DNA from: Corynebacterium sp.
GTDB lineage: Bacteria > Actinomycetota > Actinomycetes > Mycobacteriales > Mycobacteriaceae
Length of the DNA: 64,000 bases
Direction of reading: 5' to 3'
NCBI RefSeq assembly: GCF_030532715.1
Contig: NZ_JAUNKO010000001.1
Span: 310,001-374,000, forward strand
The position numbers and the translations under genes are program-made. This document shows, one piece after another, positions 40,402 to 48,617 of the stretch; the stretch's first letter is position 1, and the number at the start of each line of letters is the position of its first letter. Under the pieces are notes generated by a model that saw only the letters and a program-made list of their open reading frames with translations, was not told the DNA's origin and ran no database searches.

Positions 40402-42687
40402 TTAAGAGACCTTTCGTATCGTGCGGGTAGCTGCGGCGGTGGCTGCAAGCACCACGCCAATCAACAACAGCGGCATTACCACCCAGGACAACAACGGGTT
40501 GGGCAATAGCTGCACGCCAGGGGCCCCGAGCAATCCCAACACCCCGCGCAGCGCGCCGCCGCCGAGCAGCGGTACAGCGAGGGTTCCCACTAGGGTGCCA
40601 ACCACGCCGATTGCGCCGAAGCGGGTGAGGTATTGCATGACCAGCCCACGCTCCGAGGCACCAATTGCCCGCAACGTGCGCACCTCCAGCCGTTCCTGAT
40701 GGATCACCAAGATCAAAAACAGGGTGGTTACCAGGAACACCAAGGCGGCGGCGACGGCGGCGGCGAGCACCGCGACGATTTGCAATTGCGCCGAGGTGGC
40801 ACCAAAAGTTTGCCGGCTAAAGTCCCTAATGGAACTCACCTTCGCCGTTGGGAAAGCGCTTGCGAGCTGCTCCACAATCGCATCCGTGTTCGCCTCGTCC
40901 GTGACGTCGAGGTACAGCACCTGCCACACCACCGGCGTGGTGTCCTCGAACGTCGCCTTGGCAGTCAACCCGCCGTTGGTGATGTCCTGATAGGTGCCAG
41001 TGACGGTGAGCTCGTGGGTGGCATCCCCGGCCCGCAGTTTCACCGCGTCGCCCGGCGCGACGTCCAACGTCTTCGCCTGATTGATTGACAACGCAATTTC
41101 ATCGCTGGCCGTAGGCGCGACGCCATCCTGGTAGGTCAATGGGAACACACCATGGTCACCGCGCTCCACCACGATTTGATCCCAACCGTCGCTTGTTTGA
41201 ATTTCGTACCGGTTCGACACCAACGTCACAGACTTGGCAACCTCCGCGTTGCCAGCGATGCTTTGTTCGATTGTCCCGATATCCACGCCGCCTTCACGCA
41301 CGTCCACTCGGACGTCCGCATTGCCGATGCCTAGGTAGGTGGCAAAGCGCGGGTCGTCAATGGTGGACACCACCGCCGACGGCAGAATCATCAGCAGCGC
41401 GCTGACCACCATCACGCCAACCAACAGGAGGTTCGCCGGCCGCACCGCTTCCGACAGTCCGATCCATTGATGCACCGGCATCCGCGCACTCTTGGCCAGC
41501 CGCAACCGACGAACACCTGACTGTTTCGGGGAATTGCCGCGGCGCAGCACCTCCGTGGCGGACACGGTGCGCAACCGCCGCAGCAGGAGCCAACAAAACA
41601 GCACGATCGACGCCGGCACTACCACCGCGGCAATCACCGGCGGCAGAATCGTCCACGCGCTGTGATGGACCTCGCCCAGATACACCAGTACCAGCCGCAT
41701 CGCACTGCGCGTCATTGGTATCGCCGCCAACGCGCCAATAAGGGTGCCAGCAACCGCAAGCGCTGCGTATTTCACAAGGTAGAGGCGCTTGACGTCGCGT
41801 TCCGACGCCCCGATCGCCTTCAGCGTGCCAATTTCCGCCATGTCGTTTTCCATGGCGGTAAGGAATGCGAACCGCAACGCCAAGGCCGAAATGCATACCA
41901 GGAAGGTTGCGATAATCAGCGCCAACACCACTACAAGCAAGGTGGTCAGGCCGTTCATGAGGCGGAAGATGGAGGCGTCCACGCTAATGCCCCGCTTGGG
42001 CAGGTCAGACTCGGCGTAGGCATCCACAAACGCGCTGACATCCGCCCCTTGCACAAGCTTGAATTCGATGATGTATTCGGGTTCAAGGTGGGGGTTGATC
42101 GCAGCGAAATCCTCCTCATTAATCACCATGCGCTTCGAGGTGACCATCGAAGGATTCATCTGCACGTCCCGCACAAACGACGAGACCTTAAACTCCCGTT
42201 CGAAACCGTCAATGTCGATGCGAACGGTATCGCCAAGCGCGAGCGCCCCAATTGCCAGGTAATGGACCGGCATGCCGATCTCCCCTGGCCCGGGGTCCAC
42301 GCGATTGCCTTGTTCGTCCAGCAACACATCGAACCGTTCCGGCGAGAGGACAAACGCCGGTTCGAGAACGCTATCGGCTTGGTTTTGGCCATTGAGCCAC
42401 AATTGCGAACCCGGCAACGGCAGCGTGCGCAGCGCCTGATAATCCGCCACATCGGTGCGCCCCTCGGCCCAGGCCGCCACGGAGTCGGCGTCGATATCCC
42501 CGGTATGCATTTGCACCACATCTGGCGGCGAAGACTTGCGCCACAACGCGTCCACGGCGCTCATAGTCTGCGCAGTGAGGGAGGCGGACATCACGATCAA
42601 CGCGGCCGCCAACGCAATAAGCACCGTTAACGTCACGGAAATCCCCACACTGCGTTTGAAATCCCCCAACAGCATTCTTCGAAACAC
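40402..42687 (-). CDS. FtsX-like ABC transporter permease
   Basis: A 761-residue permease with two FtsX domains. The first membrane helix (VTLTVLIALAAALIVMSASL) is followed by a large extracytoplasmic domain (about residues 40-245), three helices, a linker, a second external domain (about 445-605) and three to four further helices. IGTLKAIGASERDVKRLY and VRTLRAIGASERGLV are the paired coupling segments. Exported substrate is unknown; drugs, peptides or lipids are options. The GTG at 42687 has GGGAGG upstream and begins two bases after the TetR stop. Confidence 0.88.
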   Translation of the reverse strand: MFRRMLLGDFKRSVGISVTLTVLIALAAALIVMSASLTAQTMSAVDALWRKSSPPDVVQMHTGDIDADSVAAWAEGRTDVADYQALRTLPLPGSQLWLNGQNQADSVLEPAFVLSPERFDVLLDEQGNRVDPGPGEIGMPVHYLAIGALALGDTVRIDIDGFEREFKVSSFVRDVQMNPSMVTSKRMVINEEDFAAINPHLEPEYIIEFKLVQGADVSAFVDAYAESDLPKRGISVDASIFRLMNGLTTLLVVVLALIIATFLVCISALALRFAFLTAMENDMAEIGTLKAIGASERDVKRLYLVKYAALAVAGTLIGALAAIPMTRSAMRLVLVYLGEVHHSAWTILPPVIAAVVVPASIVLFCWLLLRRLRTVSATEVLRRGNSPKQSGVRRLRLAKSARMPVHQWIGLSEAVRPANLLLVGVMVVSALLMILPSAVVSTIDDPRFATYLGIGNADVRVDVREGGVDIGTIEQSIAGNAEVAKSVTLVSNRYEIQTSDGWDQIVVERGDHGVFPLTYQDGVAPTASDEIALSINQAKTLDVAPGDAVKLRAGDATHELTVTGTYQDITNGGLTAKATFEDTTPVVWQVLYLDVTDEANTDAIVEQLASAFPTAKVSSIRDFSRQTFGATSAQLQIVAVLAAAVAAALVFLVTTLFLILVIHQERLEVRTLRAIGASERGLVMQYLTRFGAIGVVGTLVGTLAVPLLGGGALRGVLGLLGAPGVQLLPNPLLSWVVMPLLLIGVVLAATAAATRTIRKVS

Positions 42688-42689
42688 CG

Positions 42690-43298
42690 TTAACCTCCCA
42701 ACACGGTAAGCAAGGCCCCAGGTGAGCAGCCGAGCAATCGTTCAGCCGCGCGTATCACACCCATGGCGCGGCGCCGCAATTCGTCTGATTCGCCTGGGAA
42801 GAAGCCATCATCGGTCAGCATAAAACCAGCAACCAGCACGACCTCCGCATCCTCGAGCGGCTGTTCGGATTGAAAGGCGCCTGCGCGAACACCTTCCGCA
42901 ATCGCGGCGGCCAACACGGGGGCGAGCCGTCGCACCGTATACAGCACCGATCGAATGTGGAACGCGGAGTTTTCCGGGGAGTGAAGATCCGCAATCACTT
43001 CCGGCGTAGCGTCGGTCACTCGTGCGGATCGGATCACGCCCACAACTTTTTCCTCTGGACTCACCTCACTAGCCACAACGACTTCCGCACGCGCCACAAT
43101 CGCGTCGGCCGTGCGCGCGATAATGGCATCCATGATCGCCTCTTTGTTCCGAAAGTGGTAGTACAAAGTACCTTTGGCGATGCCGGTTTCAGCAAGGATG
43201 TCTTCGATGGTGGTGGCTTGGTAGCCCTTAGCGCTGAACAGTTGTTGCGCGGCGTCGAGAATCAGCGTTTTCCGTTGAACGCCAGGTAAGCCAGGCAT
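42690..43298 (-). CDS. TetR-family regulator
   Basis: A 202-residue repressor. The N-terminal helix-turn-helix is TTIEDILAETGIAKGTLYYHFRNKEAI. The ligand-binding C-terminal half (about 70-195) is unassigned. I chose the ATG at 43298 with GGAGG upstream; a longer frame to 43517 would contain its own operator. It is the first gene before the FtsX-type permease and ATPase, and a perfect palindrome lies 22 bases upstream, so autoregulation of the three-gene operon is likely. Confidence 0.92.
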   Translation of the reverse strand: MPGLPGVQRKTLILDAAQQLFSAKGYQATTIEDILAETGIAKGTLYYHFRNKEAIMDAIIARTADAIVARAEVVVASEVSPEEKVVGVIRSARVTDATPEVIADLHSPENSAFHIRSVLYTVRRLAPVLAAAIAEGVRAGAFQSEQPLEDAEVVLVAGFMLTDDGFFPGESDELRRRAMGVIRAAERLLGCSPGALLTVLGG

Positions 43299-43320
43299 GT
43301 GAGTTCCTCCAAACACGTCT

Positions 43321-43337
43321 ACCGACCGACGGTCGGT
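43321..43337. promoter_or_regulatory. TetR operator palindrome
   Basis: ACCGACCG-A-CGGTCGGT is a perfect 17-bp inverted repeat directly upstream of the tetR gene, of the type bound by AcrR-like TetR proteins. The flanking flavin reductase gene is on the same strand and ends at 43427, so this site belongs to the tetR promoter. Confidence 0.75.
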
Positions 43338-43426
43338 TGATACCCTCAAGCCTAACAAAGCCCACAGCCAGGCACAAGCACGTTTCGTGCACACCCAGCT
43401 GCGGGCCACGCTCCCCCGATGGCGAA

Positions 43427-43936
43427 CTAACCTGCGATTGCAGGATCCAGCTCGGGCCATGGACGCAACCGCCCATTCTGATACAAAAGCGGCGTTGCAT
43501 CCTCCCGGAAATCGCAACCGCGAACAGTTACCGCAAGAATCACATGGTCACCGGCGATAAAGCGATGCGTGACCTCACCCAAAAACCAGGCAACAGCGCC
43601 AGCGATAAACGGCACCGAATCACGGCGCTCAATCTCTACGCCGGCAAACCGGTCGTGGCCGTGACGAGCAAACGACACCGCCGTTTCCGTATGGTCCGCC
43701 GCCAACACCGAAATTCCAATCGGCGCGCCTTGCTGCAAAAACTCGTGCGAACGGGAGGATTCGTCGATACTGACCAGCACCATTGGTGGTTCCAGTGACA
43801 GTGAAGCGAACGCACTCACCGTCAATCCCACATCCTCGCCATTCGAATGTGTAGTCACTACGGTCACCCCGGAGGGAAAATTGGCCACGCTTTGCCGATA
43901 ATGCGTCTGCGTTGGCCGCGTCACGGTCGTGTTCAT
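43427..43936 (-). CDS. Flavin reductase (flavin-dependent monooxygenase reductase component)
   Basis: A 169-residue protein of the flavin reductase domain family (HpaC/DszD-like). Conserved blocks are SVANFPSGVTVVTT, GLTVSAFASLSLEPPMVLVSI and GDHVILAVTVRGCD. Such enzymes supply FMNH2 or FADH2 to a partner oxygenase. The ATG overlaps the stop of the upstream acyl-CoA-dehydrogenase-like gene (ATGA), so the two are translationally coupled, strongly suggesting a two-component monooxygenase. Third gene of the OsmC operon. Confidence 0.9.
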   Translation of the reverse strand: MNTTVTRPTQTHYRQSVANFPSGVTVVTTHSNGEDVGLTVSAFASLSLEPPMVLVSIDESSRSHEFLQQGAPIGISVLAADHTETAVSFARHGHDRFAGVEIERRDSVPFIAGAVAWFLGEVTHRFIAGDHVILAVTVRGCDFREDATPLLYQNGRLRPWPELDPAIAG

Positions 43937-44988
43937 AGGCCATCACGCGCCCTCGCCAACTCCCACCGCAATTGCGACTCCGACGGGGACTGGACCGGGA
44001 TAAACGCCGCCTCGCGGAACCTTCGCGACGCCGGAGAGCGTTGCGCATAGCCGGCACCACCAGCCACGCGCACCTCAATGTTGGCTGCGGAGGTGGCGCA
44101 AGACGCGGCGTCGAGACGCAATTCCAGCAGTTCAACGGCGGTTGCCTGGGGTAAGCGCCCAATAATGTCCTCTTGGCGCGCCACCACGCCCTGAATCTCC
44201 TCGGCGACCCGCGCCACATCCGCGCCGAACGTCTCATTCACGCCCGTCAGGCGCGCGGAAGCCGCCGCAACCGCAGCCTCGGCGACACCGACGCACTCCG
44301 CCACCTGCAACAACACAAATGTCGGGCGCACCTCGGCGATAAACGCTTCGAAATCGTGCGAAATGATCTGCGATTCCGGAACAAAAACATTGTCCAGGGT
44401 GACCCACGCGGACGCCGTGGCGTTCAACCCCAGCAAACCGAATGGGGACCCGAATTCCACGCCTTCGGACTGGCTTTCGATATAGAACACGATGCGGTCG
44501 CCGTGAACGGTGCGCGCGGCGGTGACCAGCACGGCGTCATCGTACAGATTGGACGCCCAATTCAACTTGCCCGAAATTCGATACCCGCCGGCGACCGGCA
44601 CCGCGTGCAGCTCAATCTCGCCACAACCAGCGAACTCTTTAAACGCGGCCGCCATGCCGGTCACGCCCGGCCGCTCACCTCGTTCCAACTGGCCGATAAT
44701 CGAATCAATATGCGCATTGGTGGCTGCGCGGCGTAGATACTCCAGCGTCATGCGGTGAGCCCAAGCGGTAAAGCCGGCGGAGAGGTCGAGCCGAGAAATC
44801 TCCCGAATGGTTCGTGCGGTTGCCAGCAGCCCCTCGCCGAGTTTTTCGGGACCAAGCAGCGGCAGGATGTAGCGCGCATCCACCGTCCCGGAATCCACCG
44901 CGGCCGCGTTCGAGGATACTTCCTGTAGCACATCTGGGTGCGTTCCCAGCGGCGCCAATTCGATGCGCTCAATAATTGCCGTCGTCAT
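43933..44988 (-). CDS. Acyl-CoA-dehydrogenase-fold flavin monooxygenase candidate (SfnB/DszC-like)
   Basis: A 351-residue protein of the acyl-CoA dehydrogenase fold. Helical N-terminal domain, a beta domain with GKLNWASNLYDDAVLV and GLLGLNATASAWVTLDNVFVP, and a C-terminal helical bundle ending GGAGYAQRSPASRRFREAAF. Members paired with a flavin reductase usually oxygenate sulfur or nitrogen compounds (SfnB, DszC) instead of dehydrogenating acyl-CoA. The direct overlap with a flavin reductase gene, and sulphur-type operators upstream, favour that reading. The substrate is not known. Three bases separate it from the OsmC gene. Confidence 0.8.
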   Translation of the reverse strand: MTTAIIERIELAPLGTHPDVLQEVSSNAAAVDSGTVDARYILPLLGPEKLGEGLLATARTIREISRLDLSAGFTAWAHRMTLEYLRRAATNAHIDSIIGQLERGERPGVTGMAAAFKEFAGCGEIELHAVPVAGGYRISGKLNWASNLYDDAVLVTAARTVHGDRIVFYIESQSEGVEFGSPFGLLGLNATASAWVTLDNVFVPESQIISHDFEAFIAEVRPTFVLLQVAECVGVAEAAVAAASARLTGVNETFGADVARVAEEIQGVVARQEDIIGRLPQATAVELLELRLDAASCATSAANIEVRVAGGAGYAQRSPASRRFREAAFIPVQSPSESQLRWELARARDGL

Positions 44989-44991
44989 GGT

Positions 44992-45552
44992 TTATGCACC
45001 TTCGATCACGAGTGTGGAAGTCAGGCTGGCTGGGCGAGTGTAGGTATTGACCACAGGCGACCATCGCAACGCATCCTGGTGGATCTTTTCCAAGGTTTCG
45101 CGGTCGGCGTCCCCGTCCAAGGTGACCCGCACACGGACGTCGGAAACGCCAGGGCGTTTGCCCTCGCTCACGTCACCCACCCCCCACGTCGGGGAGATGT
45201 CGATGTCGCCCTCAATATCAATTTCAATCTTGGTAAGCGTCACGTTCCGGTTCGTGGCAATCGCCTGAATCCCCACCGAAATGCACGCGGCCAACGCGGC
45301 CTGGGCGACCTCGGTGGGGTTCGGCGCGGAGTCGTCGCCAAGCAGTGCCGGGGGTTCGGACACCAGCACCGGCTCAAGGTGGCGAACCTTGGTCACATTG
45401 CGAAACAGCCCGTCCGCCTCCGTGTGGGTACGCACCGTTTTCTTCGCGCCCTCTGGGTGGTCGATGTTCTTCTGCGCTAACGCCTGGAGCGCGTCCTTAT
45501 CGATCGGCTGCAGCGGTTCGCCGGGGCGGTGGTTGGGGGTCAAGTCGCTCAT
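44992..45552 (-). CDS. OsmC-family protein lacking the second redox cysteine
   Basis: A 186-residue OsmC/Ohr-fold protein. The first redox cysteine is present in ALAACISVGIQAIA, but the position usually held by the second one (RCPVS-type) reads RWSPVVNTYT, so a Ser replaces Cys. Peroxidase activity of the classical two-cysteine type is therefore doubtful. First gene of an operon with the monooxygenase and flavin reductase. I chose the ATG at 45552; an ATG at 45588 has no ribosome binding site. The family role here is unknown. Confidence 0.85.
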   Translation of the reverse strand: MSDLTPNHRPGEPLQPIDKDALQALAQKNIDHPEGAKKTVRTHTEADGLFRNVTKVRHLEPVLVSEPPALLGDDSAPNPTEVAQAALAACISVGIQAIATNRNVTLTKIEIDIEGDIDISPTWGVGDVSEGKRPGVSDVRVRVTLDGDADRETLEKIHQDALRWSPVVNTYTRPASLTSTLVIEGA

Positions 45553-45635
45553 AGTTCGTCGTGGACCTTTCAGGTTTGGCGGTGACATGGTTCGGCGCGG
45601 CGGCGCTGAACTCGTTGTCCGACCCTAACACGAAC

Positions 45636-45663
45636 TAGACCCGTTTGTGAACAGCTCGGTCTA
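45636..45663. promoter_or_regulatory. Two overlapping McbR-type operator candidates, OsmC side
   Basis: TAGAC-CCGTTT-GTGAA (45636-45651) and TGAAC-AGCTCG-GTCTA (45648-45663) each match eight of ten positions of the corynebacterial sulphur repressor consensus TAGAC-N6-GTCTA. They lie in the likely -35 area of the minus-strand operon, about 10 bases above a TAGGGT hexamer at 45622-45627. Confidence 0.45.
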
Positions 45664-45791
45664 TCTTTGGGCAGATTTTCTCGGATCCAACGCTTGGGCT
45701 GCGCGGAAAAATATTCACGCCCTACATGCAACTTTGCCAATACGCTGGACATTTCACACATCACACCGCTACTCTCAGCAGGCAGGCCAGC

Positions 45792-45807
45792 AAGACAGCT
45801 CGGTCTA
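45792..45807. promoter_or_regulatory. McbR-type operator candidate, ABC-importer side
   Basis: AAGAC-AGCTCG-GTCTA matches nine of ten positions of TAGAC-N6-GTCTA. It overlaps the likely -10 (TATAAA at 45806) of the substrate-binding protein gene, which fits repression. ACAGCTCGGTCTAT (45795-45808) is a direct repeat of 45651-45664. Confidence 0.5.
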
Positions 45808-45845
45808 TAAAGATTCGAAATGCCACACTTCCGAAGGTTGCTCGC

Positions 45846-47018
45846 ATGCCCCCACACTCCCCTCACACCTCTCGCAGGGCCCTGTTGCAATACACCGCGC
45901 TCGCCGCGGCAGGACTTCCGCTCGCAGGTATGGCAAGTGCATGCGCCAGCAATACAGCACACTCCGCCCCATCCGACCGCGAGCTCACCATCGGATACAT
46001 TCCCATCGCCTGCGCCGCACCCCTAATCCTCGCCCACAGCAAAGGCATGTTCGAACAACAAGGGGTGCGTGTGACGCTGAAAAAGTTCGCCGGCTGGGCA
46101 GACCTATGGAGCGCCTACGCCACCGGGTTGCTCGACATCGCACACATGCTCTCCCCCATGCCGCTCGCAATCAATGCTGGCGCCACCAACGGTACTCGGC
46201 CAACCGAAGTTCTGTTCACCCAAAACACCAACGGCCAAGCCATCACCCTAGCCAGCAAACACGCAGGCCACGTAACAACCGCCGCAGATTTCCGCAACAA
46301 GGTGATAGGCATCCCATTCGAATATTCGGTCCATGCGTTACTGGTGCGCGACTACCTGGAAAGCCACGGCGTAAATACCCGCACGGAAGTGGAACTCCGC
46401 CTGTTGCGCCCCTCGGACATGGTTGCCCAATTGCGGCTCGGGGGTATCGACGGGTTCGTCGGCCCAGAACCGTTTAACCAACGCGCCATCGACAGTGGCG
46501 CCGGCCGAATTTTCAAGCTCACCAAGCAGCTGTGGCCCGGGCATCCGTGCTGCAGTGTCGCGGTGTCGCAAGATTGGCGCGCGAGCCACGCCGAGGATAC
46601 TGCCGCGCTTACCCGCGCGCTTGCGGACGCCGCCGAATTCGCCAACAACCCCGAACACCAGTCCGAGGTTGCAAACATTCTTGCGCAGGAAAAGTACCTG
46701 AACCAGCCGGCGGAACTGCTGCAACCCGCGCTCAGCGGCCACTACCACGACTGGCACGGCAAACCCACCGTGGACCACGAACGCATTATCTTCGGCAGCC
46801 CTACCGACAGCACCGCGTTGACCTGGATGGCCACCCAAATCGCCCGCTGGAACCTCGGCGGCAACGCGATCACCATGGACGACGCCGCGCTCATCCGGCT
46901 CGCGGATTCCGTGCTCCCCGCAACGCCACCAGCGGCTGGACCCCAACCGCTGCGCAGCGACCGAATTGTGGTCAACGGCCGCGAGTTCGACCCAAATCTG
47001 CCCACCCTCGGATACTAG
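45846..47018 (+). CDS. NitT/TauT-type ABC substrate-binding lipoprotein
   Basis: A 390-residue solute-binding protein. The signal has a twin-arginine motif (SRRALLQYTALAAAG) and a lipobox (MASAC), so it is probably a Tat-exported lipoprotein. The mature part starts ELTIGYIPIACAAPLILAHS and has GWADLWSAYATGLLDIAHML, close to the NrtA/CmpA branch of the family that binds nitrate, bicarbonate or related anions; SsuA/TauA bind sulfonates. Ligand cannot be assigned from sequence. GAAGG lies eight bases before the ATG. First gene of a three-gene importer operon divergent from osmC. Confidence 0.88.
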   Translation: MPPHSPHTSRRALLQYTALAAAGLPLAGMASACASNTAHSAPSDRELTIGYIPIACAAPLILAHSKGMFEQQGVRVTLKKFAGWADLWSAYATGLLDIAHMLSPMPLAINAGATNGTRPTEVLFTQNTNGQAITLASKHAGHVTTAADFRNKVIGIPFEYSVHALLVRDYLESHGVNTRTEVELRLLRPSDMVAQLRLGGIDGFVGPEPFNQRAIDSGAGRIFKLTKQLWPGHPCCSVAVSQDWRASHAEDTAALTRALADAAEFANNPEHQSEVANILAQEKYLNQPAELLQPALSGHYHDWHGKPTVDHERIIFGSPTDSTALTWMATQIARWNLGGNAITMDDAALIRLADSVLPATPPAAGPQPLRSDRIVVNGREFDPNLPTLGY

Positions 47019-47028
47019 GAACCCCACC

Positions 47029-47823
47029 ATGCACCAGACCGAAATCAAACAAGCGTCCGGTTGGCGCGCGGCCGGCATCGGCGTCATACTGCTGTGCGGT
47101 GTGCTCAGCCTGTGGCAGTCTGCGGCAACCTTTGGATGGATCAGCGACCTCGCACCCACGCCAGCGCGCACCATCACCCGCGCCTACGAAATTCTGTCCG
47201 ATCCCTTCTACCGCGACGGCCCGAACAGCGTCGGGATTTTCTGGCACCTTGTCACCTCCCTGCGACGCGTACTCACCGGATTTTTCATCGCCACGGCCAT
47301 CGCCATCCCCACCGGTTTCCTGCTGGGACGGAGCACCGCTCTCCGCTGGGCAGTGGACCCACTCATTCAAATTCTGCGCCCCGTGTCCCCGCTCGCCTGG
47401 CTGCCCCTGGGACTGGCCCTGCTGAGCAATTCCGAACGCACCGCCATCTTCGTCATCGTGCTATCCGCGCTGTGGCCAACGCTCCTCAACACTATCGACG
47501 CCGTGCGCAACGTCAACCCCACCTACCTACAACTCGCCGCCACCTTAGGCACCCCGGCATGGGCCCAGATCATCTACGTCTGGCTCCCCGCCGCCCTCCC
47601 CGGAATCGTAACCGGCCTGCGGGTTTCCCTGTCCACGTCGTGGCTGGTCATCATCGCCGCCGAAATGCTTGTTGGCGGGCAAGGCATCGGTTTTTTCGTC
47701 TGGAACCAATGGAACCGCCTGGATATTAACTCCATCGTGGTGTCCATCCTCATCATCGGCGCCACAGGGTTAATCCTGGACCACCTCGTCGCCGCAATTC
47801 AGAAAGTTGTTCGATATGACTAA
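47029..47823 (+). CDS. NitT/TauT-type ABC transporter permease
   Basis: A 264-residue permease with about six membrane helices. The coupling loop EAA motif is seen in LQLAATLGTPAWAQIIYVWLPAALPGI followed by GLRVSLSTSWLVIIAAEML. The family includes NrtB, SsuC and TauC. ATG at 47029, eleven bases after the binding-protein stop, with GGA upstream; a longer frame overlaps the previous gene. The stop overlaps the ATPase start by eight bases. Confidence 0.9.
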   Translation: MHQTEIKQASGWRAAGIGVILLCGVLSLWQSAATFGWISDLAPTPARTITRAYEILSDPFYRDGPNSVGIFWHLVTSLRRVLTGFFIATAIAIPTGFLLGRSTALRWAVDPLIQILRPVSPLAWLPLGLALLSNSERTAIFVIVLSALWPTLLNTIDAVRNVNPTYLQLAATLGTPAWAQIIYVWLPAALPGIVTGLRVSLSTSWLVIIAAEMLVGGQGIGFFVWNQWNRLDINSIVVSILIIGATGLILDHLVAAIQKVVRYD

Positions 47824-48607
47824 CGCTGTATCCGCTGCCGAAACTCCTACCGAATCTCACGGCGCCCACGTCAACTTAACCGAAATCACCAAATCATACG
47901 GGTCGACGGAAATCATCGCCCCCACCTCCGTGCGTATTTTCAGCGGCGAATTCGTGTCCATCCTCGGCCCGTCCGGCTGCGGGAAATCAACCATTCTCTC
48001 GATGATCGCCGGGCTGGCGTTCCCCACCACCGGCACCGTATTCGCCGCGGGCCACCCCGTCACCGCGCCCGGACCGGATCGGGGCATGGTATTCCAGCAC
48101 CATGCCCTGCTGCCCTGGATGACCGCCAAAGGAAACATCGAGTTCGGACTCAAATCCGCCCGCCCCGAACTCGGACCTGCGGAACGATCGCGCATCGCCG
48201 ACCGGTTCCTCGCCCAGGTGGGGTTGGCGCACGCCGCCACCCGACGCCCGGCGCGGTTGTCGGGCGGCATGCAACAACGCGTCGGACTCGCACGAGCATT
48301 CGCCGTCGACCCGGATATTCTGCTACTTGACGAACCATTCGGCGCCCTCGACGCCCTCACCCGCCGCGAATTACAACTCCAGTTGCGAAGCGTGTGGGAG
48401 GCCAACAAACGCACCGTCATCATGGTCACCCACGACGTGGACGAAGCGATCACGCTTTCGGATCGCATCCTGGTCATGTCCCACGGCCCCAGCGCCACCG
48501 TCATCGCGGACCTCGACGTGGGCCCCTCCCCCGACCACACAGAGCTACGCGAGCATTTGTTGGAGCTCCTGGAGCACTCGCCGAAGGCTCCTGCGACGCT
48601 CAGCTAG
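47816..48607 (+). CDS. NitT/TauT-type ABC transporter ATPase
   Basis: A 263-residue ATPase. Walker A GPSGCGKST, signature LSGGMQQRVGLARAFA, Walker B ILLLDEPFGALD and the H-loop MVTHDVDEA are complete. It closely fits the NrtD/SsuB/TauB group. ATG at 47816, overlapping the permease gene. A TTG at 47807 is a possible alternative. Last gene of the importer operon; the sortase-like gene follows after 10 bases but has its own -10 within the end of this gene. Confidence 0.93.
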   Translation: MTNAVSAAETPTESHGAHVNLTEITKSYGSTEIIAPTSVRIFSGEFVSILGPSGCGKSTILSMIAGLAFPTTGTVFAAGHPVTAPGPDRGMVFQHHALLPWMTAKGNIEFGLKSARPELGPAERSRIADRFLAQVGLAHAATRRPARLSGGMQQRVGLARAFAVDPDILLLDEPFGALDALTRRELQLQLRSVWEANKRTVIMVTHDVDEAITLSDRILVMSHGPSATVIADLDVGPSPDHTELREHLLELLEHSPKAPATLS

Positions 48608-48617
48608 AATACGACGC

